Below are positions 53,469-61,300 of a stretch of 61,426 bases of DNA, piece by piece (the first letter of the stretch is position 1; every line of letters begins with the position of its first letter). The translations under genes and the position numbers were made by a program. The notes beneath the pieces are model-generated. The model searched no databases. It had not been told where the DNA came from and saw only the letters and a program-made list of their open reading frames with translations. Source of the DNA: Ornithinibacillus caprae (GTDB lineage Bacteria; Bacillota; Bacilli; Bacillales; Amphibacillaceae); assembly GCF_009728145.1 (NCBI RefSeq), contig NZ_WOCA01000021.1:1-61426 (forward strand). The letters are read 5' to 3'.

Positions 53469-54782
53469 ATGGTAGAACGAAGGAAACCAATTAAAGTGAA
53501 TGAAGCTATAGAACGAGTAATGAACTATAAACGGGGAGGCAGTGTTCGATTTGTTTCGATCGAAGAGAGCTATGGTCACTTTTTGGGAGAAGACTTAATT
53601 GCTGACCACCACGTTCCTCCATTTGATCGGTCTCCATATGATGGATTTGCTTTGCGAGCTAAGGATACCGAGGAAGCATCACGTAATTCCCCATTGCAAT
53701 TTGAAGTAGTCGGAGAGATTGGTGCTGGTAGTGTATTTGATGGAGAGGTAAGGCATATGCAAGCTGTTCGGATTATGACTGGTGCTCAAATCCCAGCAGG
53801 ATGTGACGCAGTAGTTATGCTCGAATTAGTAGAGGAACTGAATGAGGATGGTAAATCTTCTATTCTATTAAAACGGAGCTTAACAGCTGGTGAAAATATA
53901 TCTGTTGCTGGTGAAGATACAAAAAAAGGCGACGTGCTTGCACAAAAAGGGACGTATGTTAATCCAGGAATTGTAGCCTTATTGGCAACCTTTGGGTATA
54001 AACAGGTTCCTGTTAGTGCAAAGCCAAAAATTGGAATTATCGCTACAGGGAGTGAGCTGTTAGATATAGACGAGCCATTAAAACCTGGGAAAATTAGAAA
54101 TAGTAATGCCTTTATGGTTTATTCCCAAATCATACGAGCTGGTGGTGAGCCGATTTATTTTGGACAATTTAGTGATGACTTTGATACTTGTTATGAACAG
54201 GTAAACGATGCCTTTCATCAAGTTGATTTTCTTATTACTACTGGTGGAGTTTCCGTAGGGGATTTTGATTATTTGCCCGCTATTTATGAAAAAATAGGTG
54301 CTACTGTTTTATTTAATAAAGTAGGGATGCGACCTGGAAGTGTGACAACTGTAGCAGAAAAGAATGGTAAATTATTGTTTGGTTTATCTGGAAACCCGTC
54401 TGCGTGTTATGTCGGATTTGAGCTCTTTACTAGACCGATTATCCGTAACTTTTTACATTCTGATCATCCAGTATTGAAAAAAGAAGTAGCATTTCTAGGA
54501 ACCGATTTTCCAAAGCCAAATCCGTTTGACCGTTTCGTTCGCGGACACCTATCGTATGAGAATGGAAGACTAATGGCTACACCAGTTGGTTTGGATAAAT
54601 CGAATGTTGTTTCCTCGCTGGGGGCAGCTAATATTTTGATTTTACTTCCTGGTGGAACAAGAGGATATGAACGGGGGATGGAGGTCTCTGTTATTTTATT
54701 AGAGGATCAGGAAGGTATGAAAGTGCAAGAATTTATTCAGTCAGATAGAAATGCAAGAAGGAGACAGCGGCATGACGGATAA
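53469..54782 (+). CDS. moeA: molybdopterin molybdenumtransferase MoeA
   Basis: 437 residues. Family stretches in order: FDRSPYDGFALRA, IMTGAQIPAGCDAVVM, IATGSEL, ITTGGVSVGDFDY and LSGNPSACYVGFELF. MoeA inserts molybdate into adenylated molybdopterin. AGGGGGAGC precedes the ATG. It overlaps moaE by 11 bases in another frame, indicating tight coupling. Confidence 0.96.
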   Translation: MVERRKPIKVNEAIERVMNYKRGGSVRFVSIEESYGHFLGEDLIADHHVPPFDRSPYDGFALRAKDTEEASRNSPLQFEVVGEIGAGSVFDGEVRHMQAVRIMTGAQIPAGCDAVVMLELVEELNEDGKSSILLKRSLTAGENISVAGEDTKKGDVLAQKGTYVNPGIVALLATFGYKQVPVSAKPKIGIIATGSELLDIDEPLKPGKIRNSNAFMVYSQIIRAGGEPIYFGQFSDDFDTCYEQVNDAFHQVDFLITTGGVSVGDFDYLPAIYEKIGATVLFNKVGMRPGSVTTVAEKNGKLLFGLSGNPSACYVGFELFTRPIIRNFLHSDHPVLKKEVAFLGTDFPKPNPFDRFVRGHLSYENGRLMATPVGLDKSNVVSSLGAANILILLPGGTRGYERGMEVSVILLEDQEGMKVQEFIQSDRNARRRQRHDG

Positions 54783-55239
54783 TTTATTTGAAGTAATTGA
54801 TCAACCAATTGAAGTAGGAGAACTAGTGAAAAAGGTTGAACGTAGAGAAGCGGGAGCTATTACTACATTTATTGGAACTGTTCGTGAATGGACAAAAGGT
54901 AGAAGAACGATGTATTTAGAATATCAAGCTTATATCCCTATGGCTGTTAAAATGCTTGCAAAGATAGGAGAGGAAATAGAAGAAAAATGGCAGGACACGA
55001 AAGTTGCAATTACTCACCGGGTTGGAAGGCTAGACATTTCGGATATTGCTGTTGTAATTGCTGTATCTTCACCCCACCGTAAAGCGGCCTATGAAGCCAA
55101 CGAATATGCGATTGAACGAATTAAGCAAATCGTACCAATTTGGAAAAAAGAACATTGGGAAGATGGCGAAACCTGGATTGGAGATCAATTAGAAAATGTT
55201 GCTTACCCTAGTGGAGAACCAGAGATGGAGGATGAATAA
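54772..55239 (+). CDS. moaE: molybdopterin synthase large subunit MoaE
   Basis: 155 residues from the ATG at 54772, which has GAAGGAGA upstream; an earlier in-frame ATG at 54751 lacks this. Motifs GAITTFIGTVREW and the active-site lysines in WKKEHWEDGETW. With MoaD it turns cyclic pyranopterin monophosphate into molybdopterin. Confidence 0.96.
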   Translation: MTDNLFEVIDQPIEVGELVKKVERREAGAITTFIGTVREWTKGRRTMYLEYQAYIPMAVKMLAKIGEEIEEKWQDTKVAITHRVGRLDISDIAVVIAVSSPHRKAAYEANEYAIERIKQIVPIWKKEHWEDGETWIGDQLENVAYPSGEPEMEDE

Positions 55240-55473
55240 ATGATTACTGTCTTATTATTTGCGCATTTACAAGAGGAAATAGGTGCGGATCGGCTCGAAT
55301 TGGAATATGGTGAACTGACCGTGCAAGAATTAAAGGAAAAATTGCAAAATGATTATCCGTCATCTCGCTTGGAAAGTGTAATGGTTGCGGTTAATGAGGA
55401 ATATGCGTTAGATAGTGATTCCGTTCATTCCGGAGATACTGTAGCCCTAATTCCTCCAGTTAGTGGTGGGTAA
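55240..55473 (+). CDS. moaD: molybdopterin synthase sulfur carrier MoaD
   Basis: 77 residues with a ubiquitin-like fold, ending ALIPPVSGG; the terminal Gly-Gly is thiocarboxylated by MoeB and donates sulfur in the MoaE active site. Its ATG follows the moaE stop with no gap. Confidence 0.96.
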   Translation: MITVLLFAHLQEEIGADRLELEYGELTVQELKEKLQNDYPSSRLESVMVAVNEEYALDSDSVHSGDTVALIPPVSGG

Positions 55474-55479
55474 AGCAAG

Positions 55480-55992
55480 ATGGAAGTTATACAAGTCGTC
55501 GGCTATAAAAATAGTGGTAAAACAACCTTAAGTACAAAACTTATTGATTTTTTAACAGCGAAAGGAATTCGAGTAGGTTCTTTAAAACATCATGGTCACG
55601 GTGGACAACCAATAGGTATAGAATCTACAGATAGTGAAAAGCATCGTAGAGCTGGATCTGTCATTGCTGGTGTAGAAGGGGGAGGGGTTCTTCAGCTATC
55701 CAACCGTAATGAGTGGGATGTGGAACAAGTTGTTGACCTTTATCGATATTTTGGTGTTGAATGTTTGGTTGTAGAAGGATACAAAAGTTATTCGTATAAA
55801 AAGATTGTTTTAATTAGGCATACGGATGACTTACATGTATTAGATCAGGTAGATAATATTATTGCCGTAGTATCAACCATCCCTTTGTCTGGGAGTGGTT
55901 TTTCCTTTCCTATATATAATCGTGAGAAAGTGGACGAACTCATGGAGTGGATTTATCTAGAGTGGGTGAGTTTGGCGAGGGAAGAGTGCTAG
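55480..55992 (+). CDS. mobB: molybdopterin-guanine dinucleotide biosynthesis adaptor MobB
   Basis: 170 residues. P-loop VVGYKNSGKTTLS at the start, then SLKHHGHGG and a central VEGYK, as in MobB. It is a GTP-binding helper in making the guanine dinucleotide form of the cofactor. No mobA or moaA/moaC is in the window. It starts six bases after moaD. Confidence 0.93.
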   Translation: MEVIQVVGYKNSGKTTLSTKLIDFLTAKGIRVGSLKHHGHGGQPIGIESTDSEKHRRAGSVIAGVEGGGVLQLSNRNEWDVEQVVDLYRYFGVECLVVEGYKSYSYKKIVLIRHTDDLHVLDQVDNIIAVVSTIPLSGSGFSFPIYNREKVDELMEWIYLEWVSLAREEC

Positions 55993-56358
55993 TTCTTTAT
56001 GAGGTGCACACCGGCGGAGGGCTCGTTCCGTTTGGCTGCTTTCTATAATTTAGAAACGAATCTGCTAGATATAAGACGTGAAATGTGAAATGATTTTGTC
56101 GCGGGCACGGTTTCAGCTAGGGAGCATATTGTATGCTTCATTGCCCTTGCGCCGATGAACTACGGTTCGAAGCGATACTAGAAGACGTAGGTTCGATCAG
56201 TCCAGTGTCTCCGGTGGGGCGAGTAATCGTAAGCCCAAGGAATACTTTGACACCTTTACATCGCACAAAAGAATACGAACTCACATTCAAGTGTTGCGTA
56301 TTCTATACCAATAGCGACACACTACTTGAAAAGAACCTCCCAATTGAAATTCTGTACT
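55993..56358. other. G+C-rich gene-free stretch after the molybdopterin operon
   Basis: No convincing gene. Bases about 55995-56240 are clearly richer in G+C than the neighbours and include short direct and inverted pieces (for example GCGCCGATGAACTACGGTTC). I take it to be a decayed intergenic repeat or foreign fragment, not an RNA family I can name. A 77-codon frame at 56133 has neither a ribosome site nor plausible composition. Confidence 0.45.
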
Positions 56359-57075
56359 TTAATTAATGTTACAAATTTCAATTGGACAATTCTCACACCC
56401 AATTTCATTTCGTAAATATTGTATATCTTTTATTAGTATTTTGCCTTGATCGACTGCTATCACTTCTAATTTTCTTAATTCTGCTAACATGCGATTGACA
56501 CTTTCACGTGTTGTTGCACAAAATTTAGCGAGTTCCTGATTAGTTAAGGCAAGGGTTATTAGTGTTCCATTACTCTGTTTAGTACCGTAGCTGTTTGATA
56601 AGCGGATTAAGGTAGAATATAATGCACCTTTCTTACCATTTAATAATAAATCTCGAATTTTGCTCTGAAATTTTCTCATATGGTTGCTGGCCCATTTCAT
56701 ATATTCAAATGTGAGCGTGCTATTTGTCATCAATTCTCTTTCAAGTCTATTTTTATTAATCGTAATTACCTCAACTGGTTCTAATACTTTCGCGCTAAGA
56801 AAATATACCGGATCGTCACTAAAAAGTGTTAACTCGCCAATAATGTCTTGTTTTTTACATATCCGTAATGATAGTTCTTTTCCATCTGAAGTAAGTAATG
56901 TCATTTCAATTAAACCCGACTGAATTAAATATATTTCATGTGCCACCTCTCCTGCATGAAATATATAAGAATCCTTTTCTGCAGTTTTAATTGTTCCTAT
57001 AGAATATAATAGCTGTTCCAATTCAGTAGATATGTGCTCGTCTTTATGTGCTTTTAACAGTATATTGGTTTGCAA
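56359..57075 (-). CDS. fnr: Crp/Fnr-family regulator, Bacillus-type Fnr
   Basis: 238 residues from a TTG at 57075 that follows AAAGGGGGG; this is exactly the length of B. subtilis Fnr. An N-terminal cyclic-nucleotide-type beta-barrel is followed by a helix-turn-helix with TRESVNRMLAELRK. The C-terminus carries Cys227-x2-Cys230-x4-Cys235 (CENCPIEIC), the same arrangement and numbering as the [4Fe-4S] ligands of B. subtilis Fnr, unlike the N-terminal cluster of E. coli. Predicted oxygen-sensing activator of nitrate respiration and fermentation genes. It converges with the molybdopterin operon. Confidence 0.88.
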   Translation of the reverse strand: MQTNILLKAHKDEHISTELEQLLYSIGTIKTAEKDSYIFHAGEVAHEIYLIQSGLIEMTLLTSDGKELSLRICKKQDIIGELTLFSDDPVYFLSAKVLEPVEVITINKNRLERELMTNSTLTFEYMKWASNHMRKFQSKIRDLLLNGKKGALYSTLIRLSNSYGTKQSNGTLITLALTNQELAKFCATTRESVNRMLAELRKLEVIAVDQGKILIKDIQYLRNEIGCENCPIEICNIN

Positions 57076-57154
57076 TTTAAGCCCCCCCTTTTTAACATTC
57101 CTGTTAAAGAATATCATTTTTTTACGACCCGTCTAAGAAGTATAGTTTTATTTT

Positions 57155-57172
57155 AACACTCGAAATAGTGTT
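57155..57172. promoter_or_regulatory. palindrome upstream of fnr
   Basis: AACACT (57155-57160), six bases, AGTGTT (57167-57172). The 6-6-6 geometry is that of Crp/Fnr-type sites although the half-site differs from TGTGA. On the minus strand TATACT (57140-57145 region) lies about 20 bases downstream, so the palindrome would overlap the -35. It may be bound by Fnr itself or by another regulator. Confidence 0.45.
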
Positions 57173-57253
57173 ATTGTGCACATGAAAATTACGATATTAT
57201 GACAGCTTTCATTCTTTTATGTTATAGGAAATTAAATCGAAGGAAAAATAAAT

Positions 57254-57283
57254 GGACAGCTATCTTATAGAAGGTAGTTGTCC
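57254..57283 (-). terminator. terminator of the split flavodoxin gene
   Basis: GGACAGCTATCTT (57254-57266), loop ATAG, AAGGTAGTTGTCC (57271-57283), two G-U pairs. On the minus strand it is followed by ATTTATTTTTCC. It lies ten bases past the TAG of the flavodoxin 3' remnant, supporting the view that this remnant is the original gene end. Confidence 0.75.
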
Positions 57284-57293
57284 TTGTTGGAGA

Positions 57294-57377
57294 CTAATTA
57301 AATGCTTTGGCAAAATGAATTAATTTGTCTTCAGATAATTTATGTGTACTTTTTTGTATTCCATGTGCTTTTTTTAT
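57294..57377 (-). pseudogene. 3' remnant of a flavodoxin gene
   Basis: A minus-strand frame of 27 codons that ends in TAG and reads IKKAHGIQKSTHKL then SEDKLIHFAKAFN. This matches the usual C-terminal helix of HemG-type flavodoxins (a KKxxG...ID...xFAK end). It directly abuts the left end of the TnpB element, and the N-terminal 106 or so residues of the same gene lie on the other side at 58885-59232. Confidence 0.7.
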
Positions 57378-57526
57378 CGAACTTGGGCGAGAAGACTCCT
57401 TCCTCAAAAAGCGATAGTGTTTAGGTGGGAGATGAATCGCCTATTTTATAAATTAAAATCTAAAATCAAGACAAACGGGTGTTCTGTTTGGTAAAATATA
57501 ACTAACAATGAGGGGGTGAATTCAAT

Positions 57527-58705
57527 ATGCCAACACTATCAATCAAAATGCCATTGTTTGAACCAACAAATATTAAACAAGAAATGTATGAAACAATGCA
57601 ACATCGTTTTTCCGAATCTAGTAACTTGGCGATTAACATTAAAAAAGAAACTCCGAAATTAAAAGCTTCTGAAATCGATGCTAAAATAAGCCATACTGGA
57701 TTGCCTACCACATTAATTCAAGAAGCAAGAAAACTAGCTGTTTCAAGGTATCAAGATTGGAATAAAAATAAGAAAACCAAAGGTTTTCCGAAGTTTCGGA
57801 AGAGAATCGCTATTCCATTCAATAATCAAAACTGGAGATTGCGTTTTGACAATGGGTACTTAAAGTTAGGAATCCCAACTCTAGAAGAAGGTAACCTTAC
57901 GGTTGATAAATATGTTCCGTTGAAGGTGAATGATTATAATCTTTTTTGGGTGAACTATCTACTGAATGGATATATGGATAGGGCTTCAAAATACTATCTA
58001 CCCTCCTACGAGAATATTTCTTAACCTAAAAAAGGAAACGGACAACTGTTTTTCAAGAATGGAAAATGGTATTTTTCGTTCGCTATTACATTTGAATTAA
58101 AGAACGAAGTTTCTTCAAAAGAAAAAGAAGTTGGCGTGGACCGTGGGCTTAAATACATTGCGGTTGCCGGAGATAAAGAAACCGGTAAATATATACACTT
58201 CTCCGGAAAACATATTGGACATATACGTAGAAAATACTATCGTTTGAGAAGAATTTTTATGAAAAATAAAAATATGAAGGCTTTAAAACGTCTTGAAAAC
58301 AAAGAACAGCGCATCATTCAATACTGGAATCATGTGATTTCAAAAGAAATTGTACGCTTCGCCCAAAAACAAGGAGCCTCTATTATTAAAATCGAAGATT
58401 TGAAGAGTATCCGCTCTATGAAAAAGATTTGGAAACGTAGCGACCGAAATATTAATTCTTGGGCTTTTTTTGACTTGGAAGAAAAGCTTACTTACAAAGC
58501 ACAACTAGCCGAGCTAGAAGTGGTTAAAGTAAATCCGTTCAAAACTAGCCAAGAATGTTCAAACTGCGGTAACGTAGTTAAAAAGAACCGTCGAGGTTCG
58601 CTGTATACATGCTCTTGTGGGTATAAGAAAGACGCTGACGTTAATGCCAGTTTTGTCATTTCCACAAGACCATCTAACGAAGAAAAAGCAATAACTGCGA
58701 CTTAG
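57527..58705 (+). pseudogene. tnpB: tnpB (RNA-guided nuclease) with one in-frame stop
   Basis: A 392-codon TnpB reading frame broken only by TAA at 58022-58024; the same frame continues on both sides (ending ...SYENIS, resuming PKKGNGQLFFKNGKWYF). RuvC residues are kept: Asp in GVDRGLKYIAV, Glu in IIKIEDLKS, Asp in YKKDADVNAS. The zinc ribbon is CSNCG...CSCG. GAGGGGGTGA precedes the ATG. TnpB is an RNA-guided DNA endonuclease. The single stop (perhaps TCA to TAA) suggests recent inactivation. Confidence 0.85.
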
Positions 58706-58905
58706 CGGTCGTTGCAGGAAACCTAATGTTTTCTGTAAGGCGCCTGACTGCGCTGTACACCTAGCTAATGACGCTCTACCCGTAATTCGCATAAACGAAA
58801 AACGGGACTGAGGTGAGGTAACGGTAACCACCCAATAGTCTTTTGGTCTATTGGAATCCCCTTCCTCAAAAATCCGTTAGGATTTTAGGTGGGGGAGGAT
58901 GTCAA
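58706..58905 (+). ncRNA. probable omegaRNA/reRNA of TnpB
   Basis: The noncoding right part of the element, where TnpB guide RNAs are encoded. It contains several small hairpins, such as CCAATAG-TCTTTTGGT-CTATTGG (about 58831-58853) and AAAATCC-GTTA-GGATTTT (about 58869-58886), and ends at the right end, so the guide would begin in the flanking flavodoxin DNA (TAGTGCATGTTC). Inferred from known TnpB element structure. Confidence 0.55.
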
Positions 58906-59232
58906 TAGTGCATGTTCAAGAATCTCCTTTGGAAATGCATTTTCCATTTCTATTTTTCGTTGTTGTGGGTTGGGATGACCTGCACAGAGAAATAGACCAA
59001 GTCGTTTGGTTAGTAGGAGACGGGAATTTTTCTTCATATATTGAGTTAATTCTTTTTGTACTTTGCCATAATAAATAGATCCACCAATGATAACGGTATC
59101 GAATATTTCTAATGAAGGAACATGCTTATTAACATTAGCTATGATTATATTTCCCTTTAGATTTCTCTTTAATAGTGATACTGCTTTCTCAACCGTACCA
59201 TGTTTTGTAGCATAGATAATTATTGTATTCAA
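58885..59232 (-). pseudogene. flavodoxin, 5' part, truncated by the TnpB element
   Basis: 115-codon frame. The first 110 or so residues are flavodoxin: MNTIIIYATKHGTVEKA supplies the FMN phosphate loop, and GGSIYYGKVQKEL and LGLFLCAGHPN follow, close to HemG-type (menaquinone-dependent protoporphyrinogen dehydrogenase) proteins. The final residues (TSSPT) come from the right end of the element. Family members need about 160-175 residues, so the protein is broken. About 20-25 codons are found on neither side. Confidence 0.78.
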
Positions 59233-59352
59233 ATCCCCTCCATTCTCTATGAATATTTCTTACCTTATCATAGCAATTGATGAATTCTATTAGGGAATTT
59301 TGCGAAAACATTCATAAAAAATTCATTTAATAATGGGGTGCATGTGCACCCC

Positions 59353-60606
59353 TTAAGCGTTATGGCCTCCAATTTTCTTGCTTCGATCTAGTGTGACTCC
59401 TGCATCCGTGTAGCTAGTTGCTCGAAGTATAGCAGTTGCTCCGTACTTTTCTCTGATTGCATCCATCACATAGCCGATATCTGTTTTCTTTGAGCGATCT
59501 TCAAATAGGTTTAATTGGATTTCTCCTTTATCAAATAGATTATCTAATGTGACATATACATGCCTGATATTACTTTCACCATCATAAAATTCATGAAACA
59601 GTTGCATACAAATTCGATAAACATCCATGGTTACATTGGTAGGGAGGGGAACAGATCTAGAACGTGAAAAACCGCCGCCAGTTTCTTTTGAATAAGCTAT
59701 CCCTAGATGAATGGTCTTTCCCACTTTCTCAGCAGTACGTGCTCTGCGACATACTTCTTCACAGAGGTCAAGAATACAAATAGAGACTTCTTCTTTGGTA
59801 TAGTCGCGTAATAAAGAAATCCCATGTCCAAACCCTTTTTGATCTGTTTTCGTAAAATCTCCATATACTGGACTTAAATCAATTCCCCAAGCATGCCAAT
59901 AAAGTTGCTCCCCCATGACACCAAACCGTTTCTTTAGAAGCTCAAGACTAAAGTTGGCGAGTTGTCCGAGAGTTACGATACCCATGCGATTTAAATTTCG
60001 TTTCATTCTGCCACCGATTCCCCAAATATCTTTCACAGGAAATGGCCAAAGTTTTTCTTTTACATCTTCATATCTACATTCAGCAATCCCTACTTTTTTT
60101 CCGTGTAAATCCATTACAACCTTAGCTAGAAATTTATTATCACCTATACCAATGGAACAAGTTATTCCGAAATTATCGAGAATTTCTTGTTTAATCTTGT
60201 GTGCTACTTCCCTGCAATCACCAAATAGTCTCTTTAAACCATTAACTGTTACCCATACTTCATCTACAGAATATTGATGAATAGCATCCATTGGTACATA
60301 CTGATGAATAAGCTTCGTAATTTCTACAGAAACTTGTAGGTAGTCCGCCATATGTGCACGAACAATATGGATATCTGGATCATTCGGTAGTTCAAAAAAA
60401 CGGCTAACATTACTAACTCCGTGTTTTCTTTTTAACTCTGGTGATGCTGCTAAAACAATACTCCCAGAACGATTAGGGTCTCCGACGACAGCGACCAATG
60501 CTTTCATGGGGTCCAATCCTAATTTAACTGCTTCTACACTTGCGTAGAAAGAACGCATATCAATACAGAGTACATCGTTACGGGGATAAGAAGAATAATC
60601 CACCAT
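59353..60606 (-). CDS. Y-family DNA polymerase (UvrX/YqjW type)
   Basis: 417 residues from the ATG at 60606 (AGGTGGTG site). Catalytic acids in LCIDMRSFYAS and YSVDEVW, little-finger domain to the end, and QLNLFED resembling the beta-clamp motif (QLxLF). This is the UmuC-like PolY2 branch (YqjW/UvrX) rather than canonical DinB. It copies damaged DNA with low fidelity. A LexA box lies 18 bases upstream of the start codon, so it is SOS-induced. Confidence 0.93.
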   Translation of the reverse strand: MVDYSSYPRNDVLCIDMRSFYASVEAVKLGLDPMKALVAVVGDPNRSGSIVLAASPELKRKHGVSNVSRFFELPNDPDIHIVRAHMADYLQVSVEITKLIHQYVPMDAIHQYSVDEVWVTVNGLKRLFGDCREVAHKIKQEILDNFGITCSIGIGDNKFLAKVVMDLHGKKVGIAECRYEDVKEKLWPFPVKDIWGIGGRMKRNLNRMGIVTLGQLANFSLELLKKRFGVMGEQLYWHAWGIDLSPVYGDFTKTDQKGFGHGISLLRDYTKEEVSICILDLCEEVCRRARTAEKVGKTIHLGIAYSKETGGGFSRSRSVPLPTNVTMDVYRICMQLFHEFYDGESNIRHVYVTLDNLFDKGEIQLNLFEDRSKKTDIGYVMDAIREKYGATAILRATSYTDAGVTLDRSKKIGGHNA

Positions 60607-60622
60607 AATCACCACCTATACA

Positions 60623-60643
60623 GAACATTTGTTCTTATTATAT
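60623..60643 (-). promoter_or_regulatory. LexA (SOS) box and -10 of the Y-family polymerase gene
   Basis: GAAC-ATTT-GTTC at 60624-60635, the exact Gram-positive LexA/DinR core (GAACNNNNGTTC). On the minus strand TATAAT (60643-60638) lies just upstream of it, so LexA would sit over the transcription start. Confidence 0.88.
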
Positions 60644-60759
60644 GCTTGAGGAATAAAATTATCAAATGGAAATATATGTGTTTAATGTAATTTAAGATGG
60701 TAGTATAAGAGTTGATGGATTTAATGGAATAATTGGAAAAAACAAGAGATAAAGAGTTG

Positions 60760-60788
60760 TTGACTTTTATTTACAATCGATGTATGAT
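60760..60788 (+). promoter_or_regulatory. rrn promoter, most upstream
   Basis: TTGACT (60760-60765), 17-base spacer, TATGAT (60783-60788). First of three tandem promoters before the 16S gene. No gene lies between it and the next promoter. Confidence 0.7.
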
Positions 60789-60914
60789 GAATTTCCGCTG
60801 TTCAACAAGAGGTACTATTGCTTCGGTTCAACGGCGAATTATGTTCAACAGATTGTTTCTTTTATACTTTAATAACAAAAAGTTATATGACGTTAATAAA
60901 CTATTAAAAATATG

Positions 60915-60944
60915 TTGACATTCATTTTAGTAATATGATATATT
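60915..60944 (+). promoter_or_regulatory. rrn promoter, middle
   Basis: TTGACA (60915-60920), 18-base spacer, TATATT (60939-60944). Confidence 0.65.
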
Positions 60945-61013
60945 ATTTCGGTCGCCTTTTTCAGAAGCGACATCAAACATCCTTGCTTCTTTTAAATAAA
61001 TTTAAAAAAGTTA

Positions 61014-61042
61014 TTGACTTTAGTTTGATAGTTTGATATGAT
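61014..61042 (+). promoter_or_regulatory. rrn promoter, proximal
   Basis: TTGACT (61014-61019), 17-base spacer, TATGAT (61037-61042), preceded by an A/T-rich stretch like an UP element (TTTAAATAAATTTAAAAAAG). It has the same hexamers as the most upstream promoter. Confidence 0.85.
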
Positions 61043-61077
61043 ATAAAAGTTGTCGCTAAAAACGACATATTAATATT

Positions 61078-61300
61078 TGCTCTTTGAAAATTGAACAAAA
61101 CAACTAGTATGTATAGCGAAACTTAACTTTTCGACTTTGCGGAGAAAAGTTTTAGTTGAGCTTATGCAGGATTGGAAAGTTGAACTTTTCAACCTGCCAA
61201 GAAAAGCAACCCTGTTTTTCTTATTATTAAATCTAGAAGCTAGTGTTTCTAGTAGCTAAGAACTTTCATGTGATTGATTGGTGTTAATCACATACAAACT
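61078..61300 (+). other. rrn leader with boxA and processing stems
   Basis: TGCTCTTTGAAAA at 61078-61090 is the boxA antitermination signal found in Bacillus rrn leaders. TGTCG/CGACA (61051-61067) forms a small hairpin right after the start of transcription, and GTGATT/AATCAC (about 61271-61292) forms another close to the 16S. The leader also contains paired blocks (GCGGAGAAAAG-like and CTTTTC-like) probably used in RNase III processing. Confidence 0.65.

Larger units (their letters stand above)
57378..58905 (+). mobile_element. TnpB-only IS605/IS1341-type insertion
   Basis: About 1.53 kb. Left end near 57378, just after TTTTTTTAT; right end near 58905, closing GGGGGAGGATGTCAA. Both ends carry related blocks: CCTTCCTCAAAAAGC...GTTTAGGTGGGAG (57398-57434) and CCTTCCTCAAAAATCC...TTTTAGGTGGGGG (58859-58895). 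No tnpA, as usual for the IS1341 type. It interrupts a flavodoxin gene. Exact ends are my estimate. Confidence 0.8.

Noticed and set aside
56133-56366. 77-codon frame in the G+C-rich stretch
   Set aside because: No ribosome site, odd composition, and it crosses into the fnr gene end.
57527-58705. A frameshift as the cause of the split TnpB
   Set aside because: Both parts are in the same frame; only the TAA at 58022-58024 separates them.
60733-60918. 61-codon frame before the rRNA gene
   Set aside because: It spans an rrn promoter and has no ribosome site; the residues look random.
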